From positions 62,001 to 126,000 of the forward strand of contig JAFGWL010000056.1 of assembly GCA_016937175.1 (NCBI GenBank): a DNA stretch of 64,000 bases, read 5' to 3'. Positions 8,667-17,762 of this stretch are shown here, piece by piece. Under the pieces are notes generated by a model. The model had not been told where the DNA came from and did not search any database. It saw nothing but the letters and a program-made list of their open reading frames with translations. A program made the position numbers and the translations under genes. The first letter of the stretch is position 1. Each line of letters starts with the position of its first letter. This stretch comes from Candidatus Mcinerneyibacteriota bacterium. GTDB lineage: Bacteria > Macinerneyibacteriota > Macinerneyibacteria > Macinerneyibacteriales > DSCS01.

Positions 8667-10217
8667 TTACAACGGGATGTTCCCGTGTTTTTTCGGCGGG
8701 TTCTGATCCCTTTTATTCTGAAGCATCTCAAGCGCCTTGATCAGTTTATAACGTGTCAGCTTGGGTTCGATGACATCGTCCACATCTCCCCGTGACGCTG
8801 CCACATAGGGGTTGGCGAACTTTTCCCGGTACTCCTCTTCTTTTTCCTGCAGCTTGGCTTCAGGATTCTCAGATGCAGCGATCTCTTTGGCAAAGACGAT
8901 CTCGCTGGCTCCTTTGGGACCCATGACGGCGATCTCTGCAGAGGGCCAGGCAAATATCATGTCGCCGTTGAGCTGTTTGGAGTTCATGACGCAATAGGCT
9001 CCTCCGTAAGCTTTTCTTGTAATGACCGTGATCCGCGGGACAGTGGCCTCGGCATAAGCATAGAGCAGTTTTGCCCCGTGGCGGATGATCCCGCCGTATT
9101 CCTGGACAGTTCCCGGCATGAAGCCCGGGACATCTTCAAATGTGACGATAGGAACATTGAACGCGTCACAGACCCGGACAAAACGGGCTGCTTTAACAGA
9201 AGCATTGATATCAAGGACCCCGGCCAGATGTTTGGGCTGGTTGGCGACGATCCCGATGCTCTTTCCGTTAAGGCGGGCATATCCGATGACGATATTGGGT
9301 GCGAAATATTCCTGGACTTCTAAGAACTTCCCGTCATCCACGATACGGGTGATGATATCCTTGACATCGTAAGGTTTATTGGGGTTGTCAGGGATGATAT
9401 AGTTGAGTTCTTCATCGACGCGGTCCACGGGATCCTCAGTCTTGACGACGGGAGGCTCCTCCATATTATTCTGGGGCAGATAAGAGAGCAGGACCCTGAT
9501 TCCCTCAAAGAGGTCTTTTTCATTGTCATAGGTCATGTGAGTCACACCGCTTTTTGTCGCGTGGACCATGGCTCCGCCCAACTCTTCTTTGGTCACATCC
9601 TCGTGGGTGACGGCTTTGACCACTTTAGGGCCCGTGACAAACATCTGAGATGTATTCTGGGCCATAAAAATAAAATCTGTGACGGCGGGAGAATAGACCG
9701 CCCCCCCGGCTGCAGGCCCCACGATAGCCGTGATCTGGGGAACGACCCCCGAATACATGACATTGCGGTAGAAGATAGAGGCATATCCTGCCAACGCTCC
9801 GACTCCTTCCTGAATACGGGCTCCGCCGGAATCGTTGATCCCCACTACGGGAGCTCCCGTCTTGGCTGCCATTTCCATGATCTTAACGATCTTGGCCGCC
9901 ACTGTCTCGGAAAGAGAACCGCCGATCACAGTAAAATCAAAAGAATAGACAAAGACCAGACGGCCTTCCACTGTCCCATATCCGGTGACCATGCCGTCAC
10001 CATAGTATTTTTTCTTTTCCATGCCGAACTCGGTGCAGGTATGGGTTCGAAGGGCGTCGATCTCTTCAAAGCTCCCCTGATCCAGGAGCAGTTCAATGCG
10101 CTCCCGGGCGGTGAGTTTTCCTCTGGCATGCTGCTTAGCGATAGCCTCTGTCCCGCCGCCGGATCGGGATTTTTCCATTTTCTCTTTCAGTTCAAGGATT
10201 TTACGGTCCATGGACAT
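8667..10217 (-). CDS. mmdA: methylmalonyl-CoA decarboxylase alpha subunit (carboxyltransferase)
   Basis: The 516-residue protein covers the acyl-CoA carboxyltransferase N- and C-domains seen in MmdA and PccB (blocks [15 protein letters not shown]-like near 31-46, [66 protein letters not shown]). It transfers the carboxyl group of (S)-methylmalonyl-CoA to biotin on MmdC, giving propionyl-CoA. Its place between the epimerase and the Na+-pump subunits favours decarboxylation with energy conservation over carboxylation. Length is normal for the family. A ggagtaagatt ribosome site precedes the ATG. Confidence 0.93.
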   Translation of the reverse strand: MSMDRKILELKEKMEKSRSGGGTEAIAKQHARGKLTARERIELLLDQGSFEEIDALRTHTCTEFGMEKKKYYGDGMVTGYGTVEGRLVFVYSFDFTVIGGSLSETVAAKIVKIMEMAAKTGAPVVGINDSGGARIQEGVGALAGYASIFYRNVMYSGVVPQITAIVGPAAGGAVYSPAVTDFIFMAQNTSQMFVTGPKVVKAVTHEDVTKEELGGAMVHATKSGVTHMTYDNEKDLFEGIRVLLSYLPQNNMEEPPVVKTEDPVDRVDEELNYIIPDNPNKPYDVKDIITRIVDDGKFLEVQEYFAPNIVIGYARLNGKSIGIVANQPKHLAGVLDINASVKAARFVRVCDAFNVPIVTFEDVPGFMPGTVQEYGGIIRHGAKLLYAYAEATVPRITVITRKAYGGAYCVMNSKQLNGDMIFAWPSAEIAVMGPKGASEIVFAKEIAASENPEAKLQEKEEEYREKFANPYVAASRGDVDDVIEPKLTRYKLIKALEMLQNKRDQNPPKKHGNIPL

Positions 10218-10221
10218 AATC

Positions 10222-10635
10222 TTACTCCTCTCCGGCCTGGCACAGTTCAGTCAGTACTTTGGCCGATGATTTTGGATGTAAAAAAGCTATACGGCTGCCG
10301 TGGGCGCCGCTTCGGGGTTCTTCATCGATGAGACGGACCCCTTTTCCCTTCATAATGCTTAACTCGTCTTCAATGTCGTCTGTGTTGTAAGCCAGGTGAT
10401 GGATCCCTTCGCCCTTCTTTTCAATGAATTTTGCAATAGGGCTCTCTTCTGAAAGAGGTTCCAACAACTCGATCTTCACTTCACCCACTTGAAACATAGC
10501 CACCCTGACCTTCTGCTCAGGCACTTCTTCCGTCCCTACCAGCTTCAATCCGAGGATATCCCTGTAAAAAGGGATTTGCTCCTCCAGCGAAGAGACAGCG
10601 ACTCCTACATGGTCGATCTTCCTGATCATTGTCAT
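10222..10635 (-). CDS. mce: methylmalonyl-CoA epimerase
   Basis: This 137-residue vicinal-oxygen-chelate protein has the family's opening [23 protein letters not shown] and the central [15 protein letters not shown], with metal ligands H10, the glutamine or glutamate of the mid block, H in HHLAY and the late glutamate of KIELLEPL-type blocks. It interconverts (R)- and (S)-methylmalonyl-CoA between the mutase and the decarboxylase. Its ATG overlaps the meaB stop (ATGA), implying translational coupling. Length is normal. Confidence 0.92.
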   Translation of the reverse strand: MTMIRKIDHVGVAVSSLEEQIPFYRDILGLKLVGTEEVPEQKVRVAMFQVGEVKIELLEPLSEESPIAKFIEKKGEGIHHLAYNTDDIEDELSIMKGKGVRLIDEEPRSGAHGSRIAFLHPKSSAKVLTELCQAGEE

Positions 10636-11588
10636 TCACTCTCCTTTTTTAAAAAAAACCGTAAACGCTCATTTATAAAATGGTATGGTTTGACGTCCTT
10701 ATTATAGATCATTTCAGCCCATTCGCCCACATTATTATAAAAATCCATTTTTCTGTCAAGTAATTCGTGGATTTTAAGCGAAAATATCCTGAGAAGCTCC
10801 TTCCGGATGCGCTCTTTTCTCTTTTCCCTGAGCTCCCCGCTCTCCTCCAGCTGACCATAGAGCCTTTCCATCTCATTCCGGAGATGATCCAGTCCCTTCT
10901 TCATCTTGGCAGAGACCAGGCAGACAGGGTTCATCTTCTCTTTTTCACCGGCATATTTGAACCCCAGGACATATTCCACTTCTGTGCGAAGCTTTTCAGC
11001 TCCCTCTTTGTCGCTCTTATTGATGACAAAAATATCTCCGATCTCCATGACTCCGGCCTTCATCGCCTGGATCTCATCCCCCATGCCGGGGACAAGGACA
11101 AGGAGGACTAGGTCGGTGAGCTCGATGATATCCACTTCTGTCTGGCCCACTCCGATGGTCTCCACGATAATCGTGTCAAATCCGGCGGCGTCCAGGACCT
11201 TGACTGCGTCGAGCGTCGCGCCGGAAACTCCCCCGAGATGGCCCCGGGAAGCCATGGAGCGGATAAAGACTCCGTCATCCTCTGCATGGGACTGCATCCT
11301 GAGCCGGTCTCCCAGCAGGGCCCCGCCCGTAAAGGGAGAGCTGGGGTCCACGGCCACAACTGCGACTTTCCGGCCCCTATCCCGCTCACAGGAGATGAGA
11401 AGATCAGCGAGTGTGCTCTTGCCGGCGCCGGGCGGGCCTGTAATCCCCCAGACCTGCGCCTTCCCCGTGTGGGGAAAGAGAGCATCGATCAACTCCTCGC
11501 GCCCTTTTATGTTATTTTCCACCAGAGAGATTCCACGGGCGATGGCCCGGATCTTTCCCCCGATGATATCACGGGCCAACTCGGTCAT
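10632..11588 (-). CDS. meaB: MeaB/ArgK G-protein chaperone of methylmalonyl-CoA mutase
   Basis: This 318-residue GTPase has Walker [10 protein letters not shown], a switch-region [16 protein letters not shown], and the base-recognition NKSD. MeaB loads and protects adenosylcobalamin in the mutase and expels damaged cofactor. The C-terminal helical extension for dimerisation is present. It overlaps the mutase small-subunit stop by 4 nt and the epimerase start by 4 nt. The ribosome site is weak, so translation is likely coupled to mutB. Confidence 0.93.
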   Translation of the reverse strand: MTELARDIIGGKIRAIARGISLVENNIKGREELIDALFPHTGKAQVWGITGPPGAGKSTLADLLISCERDRGRKVAVVAVDPSSPFTGGALLGDRLRMQSHAEDDGVFIRSMASRGHLGGVSGATLDAVKVLDAAGFDTIIVETIGVGQTEVDIIELTDLVLLVLVPGMGDEIQAMKAGVMEIGDIFVINKSDKEGAEKLRTEVEYVLGFKYAGEKEKMNPVCLVSAKMKKGLDHLRNEMERLYGQLEESGELREKRKERIRKELLRIFSLKIHELLDRKMDFYNNVGEWAEMIYNKDVKPYHFINERLRFFLKKESE

Positions 11589-11992
11589 TGATTCCGTTCA
11601 TCCCTTTTCGATTCGATAAAATCCACGATCTCCTGTATCGGTGTTCCCGGAGTGAAGACAGCCCGAACTCCTTTTTCCTTCAAGAAAGGAATATCCTCTT
11701 CGGGGATGACACCTCCCCCGAAAACGATGATATCGGCAGCATCATTCTCACGGAGAAGATCCACGATCCGGGGAAAGAGTTCGTTATGAGCCCCTGAAAG
11801 AAGACTCAGCCCGACAAAATCAACATCCTCCTGCAGGGCCGTCCTGACAATGCTTTCGGGAGTCTGCCGGATGCCTGTATAGATGACTTCATACCCTTCA
11901 TCTTTCAGAGCCCGGGCGACATATTTTGCTCCTCTGTCATGGCCGTCCAGGCCGGGTTTGGCGATCAGTATCCTTAATTTTCGTTTACTCAT
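11585..11992 (-). CDS. methylmalonyl-CoA mutase, B12-binding small subunit
   Basis: This 135-residue protein is a free-standing cobalamin-binding domain: the DGHDRG block (base-off His ligand in DxHxxG) is near residue 16, followed by GLSLLSGAH and [11 protein letters not shown]. It pairs with the separate catalytic subunit 11 nt upstream. This split arrangement (about 557 plus 135 residues) is the form seen in archaea and several anaerobic bacteria, unlike the single fused chain of many others. A taaaggggg ribosome site precedes the ATG. Confidence 0.93.
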   Translation of the reverse strand: MSKRKLRILIAKPGLDGHDRGAKYVARALKDEGYEVIYTGIRQTPESIVRTALQEDVDFVGLSLLSGAHNELFPRIVDLLRENDAADIIVFGGGVIPEEDIPFLKEKGVRAVFTPGTPIQEIVDFIESKRDERNQ

Positions 11993-12003
11993 TTTTTCCC
12001 CCT

Positions 12004-13677
12004 TTACAGAACAATAGACTCTTTATATTCTCCGTAGACTTCCCTCAGGATATTGCATATCTCCCCCAGAGAGGCATATTCCCGTACAGCATCGATGATG
12101 AGCGGCATCAGGTTCACATCAGGCTTCGCTGCGGCGTCTTCCAGGGCTTTCAACGCCTTTTTAACCGCCTCATTATCACGTTCGGCTTTTGTCCGGGCCA
12201 GTTTTTTGACCTGAAGGTCCCGCAAAGCGGGATCGACTTTGAGAAGGTCTCTGGGAGCTTCCTCTTTGATCGTAAACTTGTTGACACCCACAACGATACG
12301 GTCACCTTTTTCCACATCCTTCTGGTAACGGTAGGCGGCATCCTGGATCTCTTTCTGTATATAACCCTTTTCGATAGCTTTTACCATTCCGCCCATCTCT
12401 TCGATCTTTTCGATATAATCCATGGCTTCGTTGTAGATGCGGCTGGTCAGGGCTTCTACATAATAGGAACCGGCCAGGGGGTCCACGGTATTGGCCACCC
12501 CGGACTCATGGGCCACGATTTGTTGCGTCCTCAAAGCAATACGGACAGAATCCTCTGTGGGCAGGGCCAGAGCCTCGTCTCTGGAATTTGTATGAAGGCT
12601 CTGGGTCCCTCCCAAAACAGCGGCCAAAGTCTGGATCGCAACACGGACGATATTGTTGTCCGGTTGCTGAGCGGTCAGGGTCGAACCTCCTGTCTGTGTA
12701 TGAAAACGCAGCATCATGGACTTCGAGGACTTTGCAAGAAACTTCTCTTTCATGAGCGTCGCCCATATCCTCCTGGCAGCCCGGTATTTGGCTACTTCTT
12801 CCAGAAGGTCGTTATGAGCATTGAAGAAAAAGGAGAGACGGTCGGCGAACTGGTCTACATCGAGCCCTGCCCTGACTGCGGTCTTGACATATTCCATGCC
12901 GTCGGCGATGGTAAACGCCACTTCCTGGACAGCCGTAGACCCCGCCTCCCTGATATGATAACCGGAAATGCTGATAGTGTTCCATTTGGGGACCTCTTTT
13001 GAGCAGAACTCAAAGATATTCGTGATCAGGCGCATGGAGGGCTCCGGAGGAAAGATATAGGTCCCCCGGGCGATATACTCTTTCAGGATATCATTCTGTA
13101 TCGTCCCGCGGAGCTGATCCCGGGAGACGCCCTGCTTTTCTCCTACGACGATATACATGGCCAGAAGGACCGAGGCAGGAGCATTGATGGTCATGGATGT
13201 GGAGACTTTGTCCAGGGGGATCCCCTCGAAAAGGATCTCCATATCTTTGAGTGTATCGATGGCGACACCCACTTTTCCCACTTCGCCCACACTCATGGCA
13301 TCATCCGAGTCATACCCGATCTGCGTCGGCAGATCAAAAGCCACGGAGAGGCCGGTCTGGCCTTGCTCCAGCAAATATTTATACCTTCTGTTGGATTCTT
13401 CAGCTGTGCCGAATCCGGCATATTGCCGCATGGTCCAGAAACGGCCCCGGTACATGGTAGGCTGGACACCCCTTGTGAAGGGGTATTCTCCGGGAAAGCC
13501 GACTTCATCCAGCCAGCGCTCTTCGTCAAAGGACTCAGGAGAATAGGCACGGTCTACGGGGATATCCGATCCCGTAACAAAGATCTCTTTCCGTTCCGGG
13601 AAACGGCTGATGACTTTATCTACGGTTTTTTCCTCCCACTTTCTGCGGGCTTCCTTGATTTTCTTATACTCTTCCAC
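12004..13677 (-). CDS. methylmalonyl-CoA mutase, catalytic large subunit
   Basis: The 557-residue TIM-barrel subunit carries the family blocks [26 protein letters not shown] (about 65-90, CoA-entry barrel), [31 protein letters not shown] and [14 protein letters not shown]. It rearranges succinyl-CoA and (R)-methylmalonyl-CoA with adenosylcobalamin bound on the small subunit. The C-terminal B12 domain is missing here and supplied by the next gene. The start is GTG (13677) behind a strong aaggagg site. No cobalamin riboswitch is visible upstream. Confidence 0.95.
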   Translation of the reverse strand: MEEYKKIKEARRKWEEKTVDKVISRFPERKEIFVTGSDIPVDRAYSPESFDEERWLDEVGFPGEYPFTRGVQPTMYRGRFWTMRQYAGFGTAEESNRRYKYLLEQGQTGLSVAFDLPTQIGYDSDDAMSVGEVGKVGVAIDTLKDMEILFEGIPLDKVSTSMTINAPASVLLAMYIVVGEKQGVSRDQLRGTIQNDILKEYIARGTYIFPPEPSMRLITNIFEFCSKEVPKWNTISISGYHIREAGSTAVQEVAFTIADGMEYVKTAVRAGLDVDQFADRLSFFFNAHNDLLEEVAKYRAARRIWATLMKEKFLAKSSKSMMLRFHTQTGGSTLTAQQPDNNIVRVAIQTLAAVLGGTQSLHTNSRDEALALPTEDSVRIALRTQQIVAHESGVANTVDPLAGSYYVEALTSRIYNEAMDYIEKIEEMGGMVKAIEKGYIQKEIQDAAYRYQKDVEKGDRIVVGVNKFTIKEEAPRDLLKVDPALRDLQVKKLARTKAERDNEAVKKALKALEDAAAKPDVNLMPLIIDAVREYASLGEICNILREVYGEYKESIVL

Positions 13678-13687
13678 GATAGCCTCC

Positions 13688-14887
13688 TTACTTTTCCTGT
13701 GTCAGCTCAAGGGTCTCTTTGGCGATCATCAACTCTTCGTTGGTGGGGATGACCAGGACTTTGATGCGGCTTTCCGGAGCGGAGATATCCACTCTTTTCC
13801 CCCGCACCTTGTTCTTCTCCTTGTCGATTTTAATCCCCAAAAACTCCATTCCGCTGCAGATCTCTTCTCTGGTCTCCCAACCGTTCTCCCCGATACCGGC
13901 GGTAAAGACAAGGGCATCGGCCCCGTTCATGACAGCCAGATAGCCCCCTATAAACTTTTTAGCGTTATAATGGACAAGGTCCAGGGCCAGCTGGGCCCTC
14001 TTGTCTTTCTCGTTCCAGGCCTTCTGCTCGATGTCCCGCATATCGCTCGAGATCCCCGAGACGCCCAGCATCCCGCTTTTTTTGTAAATAAGGTCATGCA
14101 GGCTCTCAGGCGTGAAATCCCCTGTATTGAGAAGGTGAGTCAATATTCCCGGATCGAAATCACCGGCCCGGGTACCCATGGGGATCCCGCACATGGTACT
14201 GAAACCCAGGGAAGTGTCCACAGAATGGCCGTTCTGAACGGCGCTGAAAGATGTCCCGTTCCCCATATGGCAGGTAATGACCTTGATCTCCTCAAAGGGG
14301 CGCCCCAGCATAGCTGCCGCTTCCAGAGCCACATAATGATGGGATGTCCCGTGAAATCCGTACCTGCGTATCCCGTACTGCTCGTAAAGCTCATAAGGCA
14401 GAGCATACATATAGGCCTTTTCGGGCATCCTTGAATGGAAAGAGGTATCAAAGACGATGACATTGGGGACCTGCGGGATCAGCTCCAGCATAGCCTTGAC
14501 ACCCACCAGGTTGTGCGGATTGTGAAGAGGAGCCAGATGATTCAGCTTTTCCAGAGCGGGAATATCCTCAGCAGTGACCACAGCAGAATCTTTATACTCT
14601 TCTCCTCCGTGGACATAACGATGTCCCACAGCATCGATCTCATTGAAATCGGAGATGACTCCGTGTTCTGAATCCGTCAGAATATCGAGAACGGCAGAGA
14701 GCCCTTCCTTATGTCCGGGAATCTGAAGGGTTTTTTTGTGTTGATCTCCATCCGTCTTCCAGGAGATGGCCGATTCTTCCAGGCCGATCCTCTCCACAAG
14801 TCCCCTCAGCAAGACCTCTTCGCTTGACATGTCAAGCATCTGGAACTTGATGGATGAACTTCCTGAATTCAATACCAAAATTTTCAT
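13688..14887 (-). CDS. ackA: acetate kinase
   Basis: The 399-residue protein has the acetokinase signatures [16 protein letters not shown] at the N-terminus, [21 protein letters not shown] and [11 protein letters not shown] in the right order. It makes ATP from acyl phosphate, most likely acetyl or propionyl phosphate given the operon. It overlaps the upstream membrane-protein gene by 4 nt and precedes the mutase by 10 nt. The partner phosphotransferase is not in this operon; the PTB-like gene at 2940-3824 is a candidate. Ribosome site ggaggaag. Confidence 0.95.
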   Translation of the reverse strand: MKILVLNSGSSSIKFQMLDMSSEEVLLRGLVERIGLEESAISWKTDGDQHKKTLQIPGHKEGLSAVLDILTDSEHGVISDFNEIDAVGHRYVHGGEEYKDSAVVTAEDIPALEKLNHLAPLHNPHNLVGVKAMLELIPQVPNVIVFDTSFHSRMPEKAYMYALPYELYEQYGIRRYGFHGTSHHYVALEAAAMLGRPFEEIKVITCHMGNGTSFSAVQNGHSVDTSLGFSTMCGIPMGTRAGDFDPGILTHLLNTGDFTPESLHDLIYKKSGMLGVSGISSDMRDIEQKAWNEKDKRAQLALDLVHYNAKKFIGGYLAVMNGADALVFTAGIGENGWETREEICSGMEFLGIKIDKEKNKVRGKRVDISAPESRIKVLVIPTNEELMIAKETLELTQEK

Positions 14888-16218
14888 AAATCTTCCTCCA
14901 ATTGGCTGTTTCGTTTCAACTTAATCACAACTTCTCCGTCAATCGTATCCCGGTTGAAATCGGCAGAAAAGAAGAGTCTTGAGAAATTTGCATAGACACC
15001 TTCATTCTTATAGACTTCATTGAGATAGAGACTGTCCATATAGAGACTGATATGGGAGCTACGGTATATCAGGCCCCGCACAAAATCCCCTGCCCGGGAA
15101 GAGGGTAAGATCCCCGTCTCCAGGCCCCGGTTATAGATTTTTAAGCTGTGCAGGCTGTCAAAAAAAAGAAGAAAATCCCCCCGGGCGTAATAGAAGGGCC
15201 TTTTCATCTCCTCCCACTTTTCTTTAAACAAGTTCTTAACGATGAGGCCGGCTATCCCTGTCACATCCACAGTCCAGGCCCGAAGTCCGTCGAAATCATC
15301 TTCCCTGAACTCAACAGGGTAGCGTTTTTCCAATTCTCCGGCGATCCGCCCCATCTCTTTCAATCCGGTTTCTTTCTCCATGACGGCGAAATAATCATCC
15401 ACATCGCGGGCTCCGATCACGGCTCCCGCTTCTAAAAGGGGCATGATCTGTTTCTCGATATCGATGCCTGTCTTTTCATAGATCTTTCTTCGGGTCTCCA
15501 TGAACTTCTGAAAAAGGGCACTCCTCTGAAACATCTTTCTGATACGGGCATAATGAGCTTCGAAATCCGCCATGTTGACCTTGAGTATAAAGTCGGAATC
15601 GGAAGGGACCAGGGCCAGACACTTCTCCGCCCGGGCCTGCTGCGCAGCATCCCCTATGGGGTTCTTCATGTGATAGGAGATTTTAAGCGCGTTGTGCCGG
15701 GATAAGACATTGACTTCACCCCAGAGGGCTTCTCCGAGTTCCTCCTCTTTCAAAAACATCTCAGGCCTCTTCAGGACAAACCGGGCATCCCCTCCTCCTT
15801 TGAGCTTTCCTGTCTCTTCCCTGTGTGATCCGATATAGCCCCCCGTCATGACATAGTCTTTATTGGTCGTAATACAGAGTACATTCCCTTCCACCGGACC
15901 CAGCGAGGAAAAGAGCGGCGCTAAAAATGAGAGTTCGATGAAAATATAGGTGTTTTTATCCTGATCCAGGGCCAGATAAAAGTCTTTACCAGGGAGCCAT
16001 CTGATCCACTTCTTACTCTTGAATTCTCCTGCATAACGGTCAACAAGAGGGGAATCAAGTTTGAGAAAAGACTTGAAAGAGCGGACTTTGGCAAAAGCCA
16101 CGGTGTCCTGAGGGAAAAAATCAGGAGCGCTCCGGCGGTTAAAAAGATAGTACGCCCCGATGGTTAAGAGAATAAGGAGAATTAGGGTCAGGGCAACCCC
16201 GGGAATTTTTTTTTTCAT
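14884..16218 (-). CDS. membrane-anchored protein, DUF3352-like, function unknown
   Basis: The 444-residue protein has one N-terminal hydrophobic anchor (about 8-27, after MKKKIP) and a large, probably periplasmic domain. The early motif FFPQDTVAFAKVRS and the overall pattern resemble DUF3352 proteins, for which no function is known. I chose the ATG at 16218 with ribosome site gcggggaa; an upstream in-frame TTG at 16239 abuts the tRNA and is unlikely. The ATG is only 21 nt from the mature 3' end of tRNA-Arg, so the mRNA is probably released by tRNA 3' processing. Being first in the propionate operon hints at an envelope role linked to the Na+ pump, but that is only context. Confidence 0.65.
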   Translation of the reverse strand: MKKKIPGVALTLILLILLTIGAYYLFNRRSAPDFFPQDTVAFAKVRSFKSFLKLDSPLVDRYAGEFKSKKWIRWLPGKDFYLALDQDKNTYIFIELSFLAPLFSSLGPVEGNVLCITTNKDYVMTGGYIGSHREETGKLKGGGDARFVLKRPEMFLKEEELGEALWGEVNVLSRHNALKISYHMKNPIGDAAQQARAEKCLALVPSDSDFILKVNMADFEAHYARIRKMFQRSALFQKFMETRRKIYEKTGIDIEKQIMPLLEAGAVIGARDVDDYFAVMEKETGLKEMGRIAGELEKRYPVEFREDDFDGLRAWTVDVTGIAGLIVKNLFKEKWEEMKRPFYYARGDFLLFFDSLHSLKIYNRGLETGILPSSRAGDFVRGLIYRSSHISLYMDSLYLNEVYKNEGVYANFSRLFFSADFNRDTIDGEVVIKLKRNSQLEEDL

Positions 16219-16239
16219 TATTTTCCCCGCCAAAAGCAA

Positions 16240-16312
16240 TGTGCCCGAAAGGAGTCGAACCTTCAGCCTACAGATCCGGAGTCTGTCGCTCTATCCATTG
16301 AGCTACGGGCAC
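16240..16312 (-). tRNA. tRNA-Arg (anticodon CCG)
   Basis: A 73-nt cloverleaf is readable: acceptor GTGCCCG paired with CGGGCAC, D-arm with AGCTCAATGGATAGAGC, anticodon arm ACAGA-CTCCGGA-TCTGT with anticodon CCG (16277-16279), T-arm with GGTTCGACTCC, and discriminator A. CCA is not encoded, so it depends on CCA addition; a terminal-A-adding enzyme is encoded at 29311-31908. It reads CGG arginine codons. Confidence 0.95.
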
Positions 16313-16323
16313 GTACGAGCAGT

Positions 16324-16351
16324 ATTATAATGGCCCTTTAAGACTTGTCAA
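16324..16351 (-). promoter_or_regulatory. consensus sigma-70 promoter of tRNA-Arg and probably the propionate operon
   Basis: Perfect TTGACA (16346-16351) and TATAAT (16324-16329) hexamers flank a 16-bp spacer on the minus strand, 11 nt before the mature tRNA 5' end. No other promoter is evident before ackA or the mutase genes. Confidence 0.85.
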
Positions 16352-16372
16352 GACAGATAACAGCCTCTTTGC

Positions 16373-17761
16373 TCAATTCAGCTCGAAGGATTCACCCATT
16401 TCCGGCACGTAGATCTCCGCTTTCGAGATCTCACCGAGAGACTCTGCAAAAGCGAGAGCAGACTCCTCTTCTCCATGGACGACGAAGATCTTTTCAGGCT
16501 CCTGTTTCAGCCCCCGGACAAATCCCAGAAGCTCATCTCTGTCCGCATGGGCGGAGAAGGATTCGATACGCGCGACTTCAGCATGGACTTCATAAGGTTC
16601 TCCGAAGATCTTTACCGGACTTTCGCCGGTGAGGATCTTCCTGCCCAGGGTATTTTCAGCCTGAAAACCCACAAAAAGGACAGTATTGCGCTCATCTTCG
16701 ACATTATTCTTGAGATGGTGAAGAATGCGTCCCGCTTCAGCCATACCCGATGCCGATATAATGATCATGGGATCCTGAGTGTCATTGAGTTTTTTGGAGT
16801 CTTCCACATGCTGAATGTAACGAAGACTGTCGAAACCGAAGGGGTCCCCTTCCCTGACCAGGAAATCATGGGTCTCCCTGTCGAAGCATTCGGCATGAAG
16901 CCTGAAGACGGAAGTGGCGTTGACACTCAGGGGGCTGTCGACAAAGACAGGGACATCGGGGATCTGATTACGGAGGAAAAGACGGTGAAGCGCATAGACC
17001 AGCTCCTGGGTCCGACCCACGGAAAAAGAGGGGACGATGACTTTTCCGTTTCTCTTTACTGTCCTGGTGATGACAGCTGCCAGCTCCTTTTCCATATTCT
17101 CGATATCGTCATGCAGCCGGTTTCCGTAAGTACTCTCAATGACCAGGTAATCCACGGGAAGGTCGATGGAATCGGGATCCCTCAGAATAGGAAGGTTTTT
17201 CCGGCCCAGGTCTCCGGAAAAAAGGATGTTTTTCCCCTCTGCTTGAACCATGATCATGGCAGAACCCAGTATATGGCCTGCGTCATAGAATTTCAGCTTG
17301 ATGTCGTCATGCAAGGCAAAGAGCCGGTTATAGTTATAACTGACGAAATACTGGAGGGCGTTGATGGCGTCATCCATGGTATAGAGGGGCTCGAAGGGAT
17401 TTTTCCCACTTCTTATCCTTTTTTTATTCACATAAGCCACATCAAATTCCTGAATATGGGCGGAATCCCTGAGCATGATATTGGCCAGGTCGCGTGTGGC
17501 ATGGGTGCAGACGATATCTCCTTCAAACCCGCGACTGACCAGGGTGGGTATACTTCCTGAATGATCGATGTGGGCGTGGGTGAGCAAAACGGCATCCACA
17601 GCTTCCGGATCGATCCCCTCCAGCCTGCGGTTCATCTCAAAGGCTTCCTTGCGCTTACCCTGAAAAAGGCCGCAATCGACGAGGATCTGCCGGTTCCCCG
17701 TCTCCAGAAGATGTTTTGATCCGGTCACTGTCCTGGCTGCTCCATGGAACGATAATCTCAT
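16373..17761 (-). CDS. MBL-fold beta-CASP ribonuclease (CPSF73-like)
   Basis: The protein of about 462 residues has the metallo-beta-lactamase site THAHIDHSG, the later zinc ligands DAGHILGSAM and FSGDLGR, and the beta-CASP motifs A (ESTYGNR), B (GRILHHLK) and C (SFSAHADRDEL). This architecture marks RNA-processing exo/endonucleases of the RNA-specific MBL family. I set the start at the ATG 17761 (MRLSFHGAA), 6 nt after an aaggag site, rather than the ATG 7 codons upstream inside the thyX end. It sits 1 nt after thyX and is surely cotranscribed. Its RNA target cannot be told from sequence. Confidence 0.9.
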   Translation of the reverse strand: MRLSFHGAARTVTGSKHLLETGNRQILVDCGLFQGKRKEAFEMNRRLEGIDPEAVDAVLLTHAHIDHSGSIPTLVSRGFEGDIVCTHATRDLANIMLRDSAHIQEFDVAYVNKKRIRSGKNPFEPLYTMDDAINALQYFVSYNYNRLFALHDDIKLKFYDAGHILGSAMIMVQAEGKNILFSGDLGRKNLPILRDPDSIDLPVDYLVIESTYGNRLHDDIENMEKELAAVITRTVKRNGKVIVPSFSVGRTQELVYALHRLFLRNQIPDVPVFVDSPLSVNATSVFRLHAECFDRETHDFLVREGDPFGFDSLRYIQHVEDSKKLNDTQDPMIIISASGMAEAGRILHHLKNNVEDERNTVLFVGFQAENTLGRKILTGESPVKIFGEPYEVHAEVARIESFSAHADRDELLGFVRGLKQEPEKIFVVHGEEESALAFAESLGEISKAEIYVPEMGESFELN

Positions 17762-17762
17762 C

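Noticed and set aside
13678-14900. Cobalamin riboswitch ahead of the methylmalonyl-CoA mutase genes
   Set aside because: Intergenic distances are 10 nt or less and no B12-box-like sequence is visible upstream of the operon either.
16352-16372. Possible terminator after the ribonuclease gene
   Set aside because: No stem is visible in the 21 nt before the tRNA promoter; transcription may simply run on.
16475-17560. 361-codon open frame on the plus strand inside the ribonuclease gene
   Set aside because: It is antisense to a complete, motif-rich gene, has no recognisable domain and no ribosome site; similar long shadows occur opposite the KBL-like (1978-2859) and mutase (11926-13002) genes and reflect codon composition.
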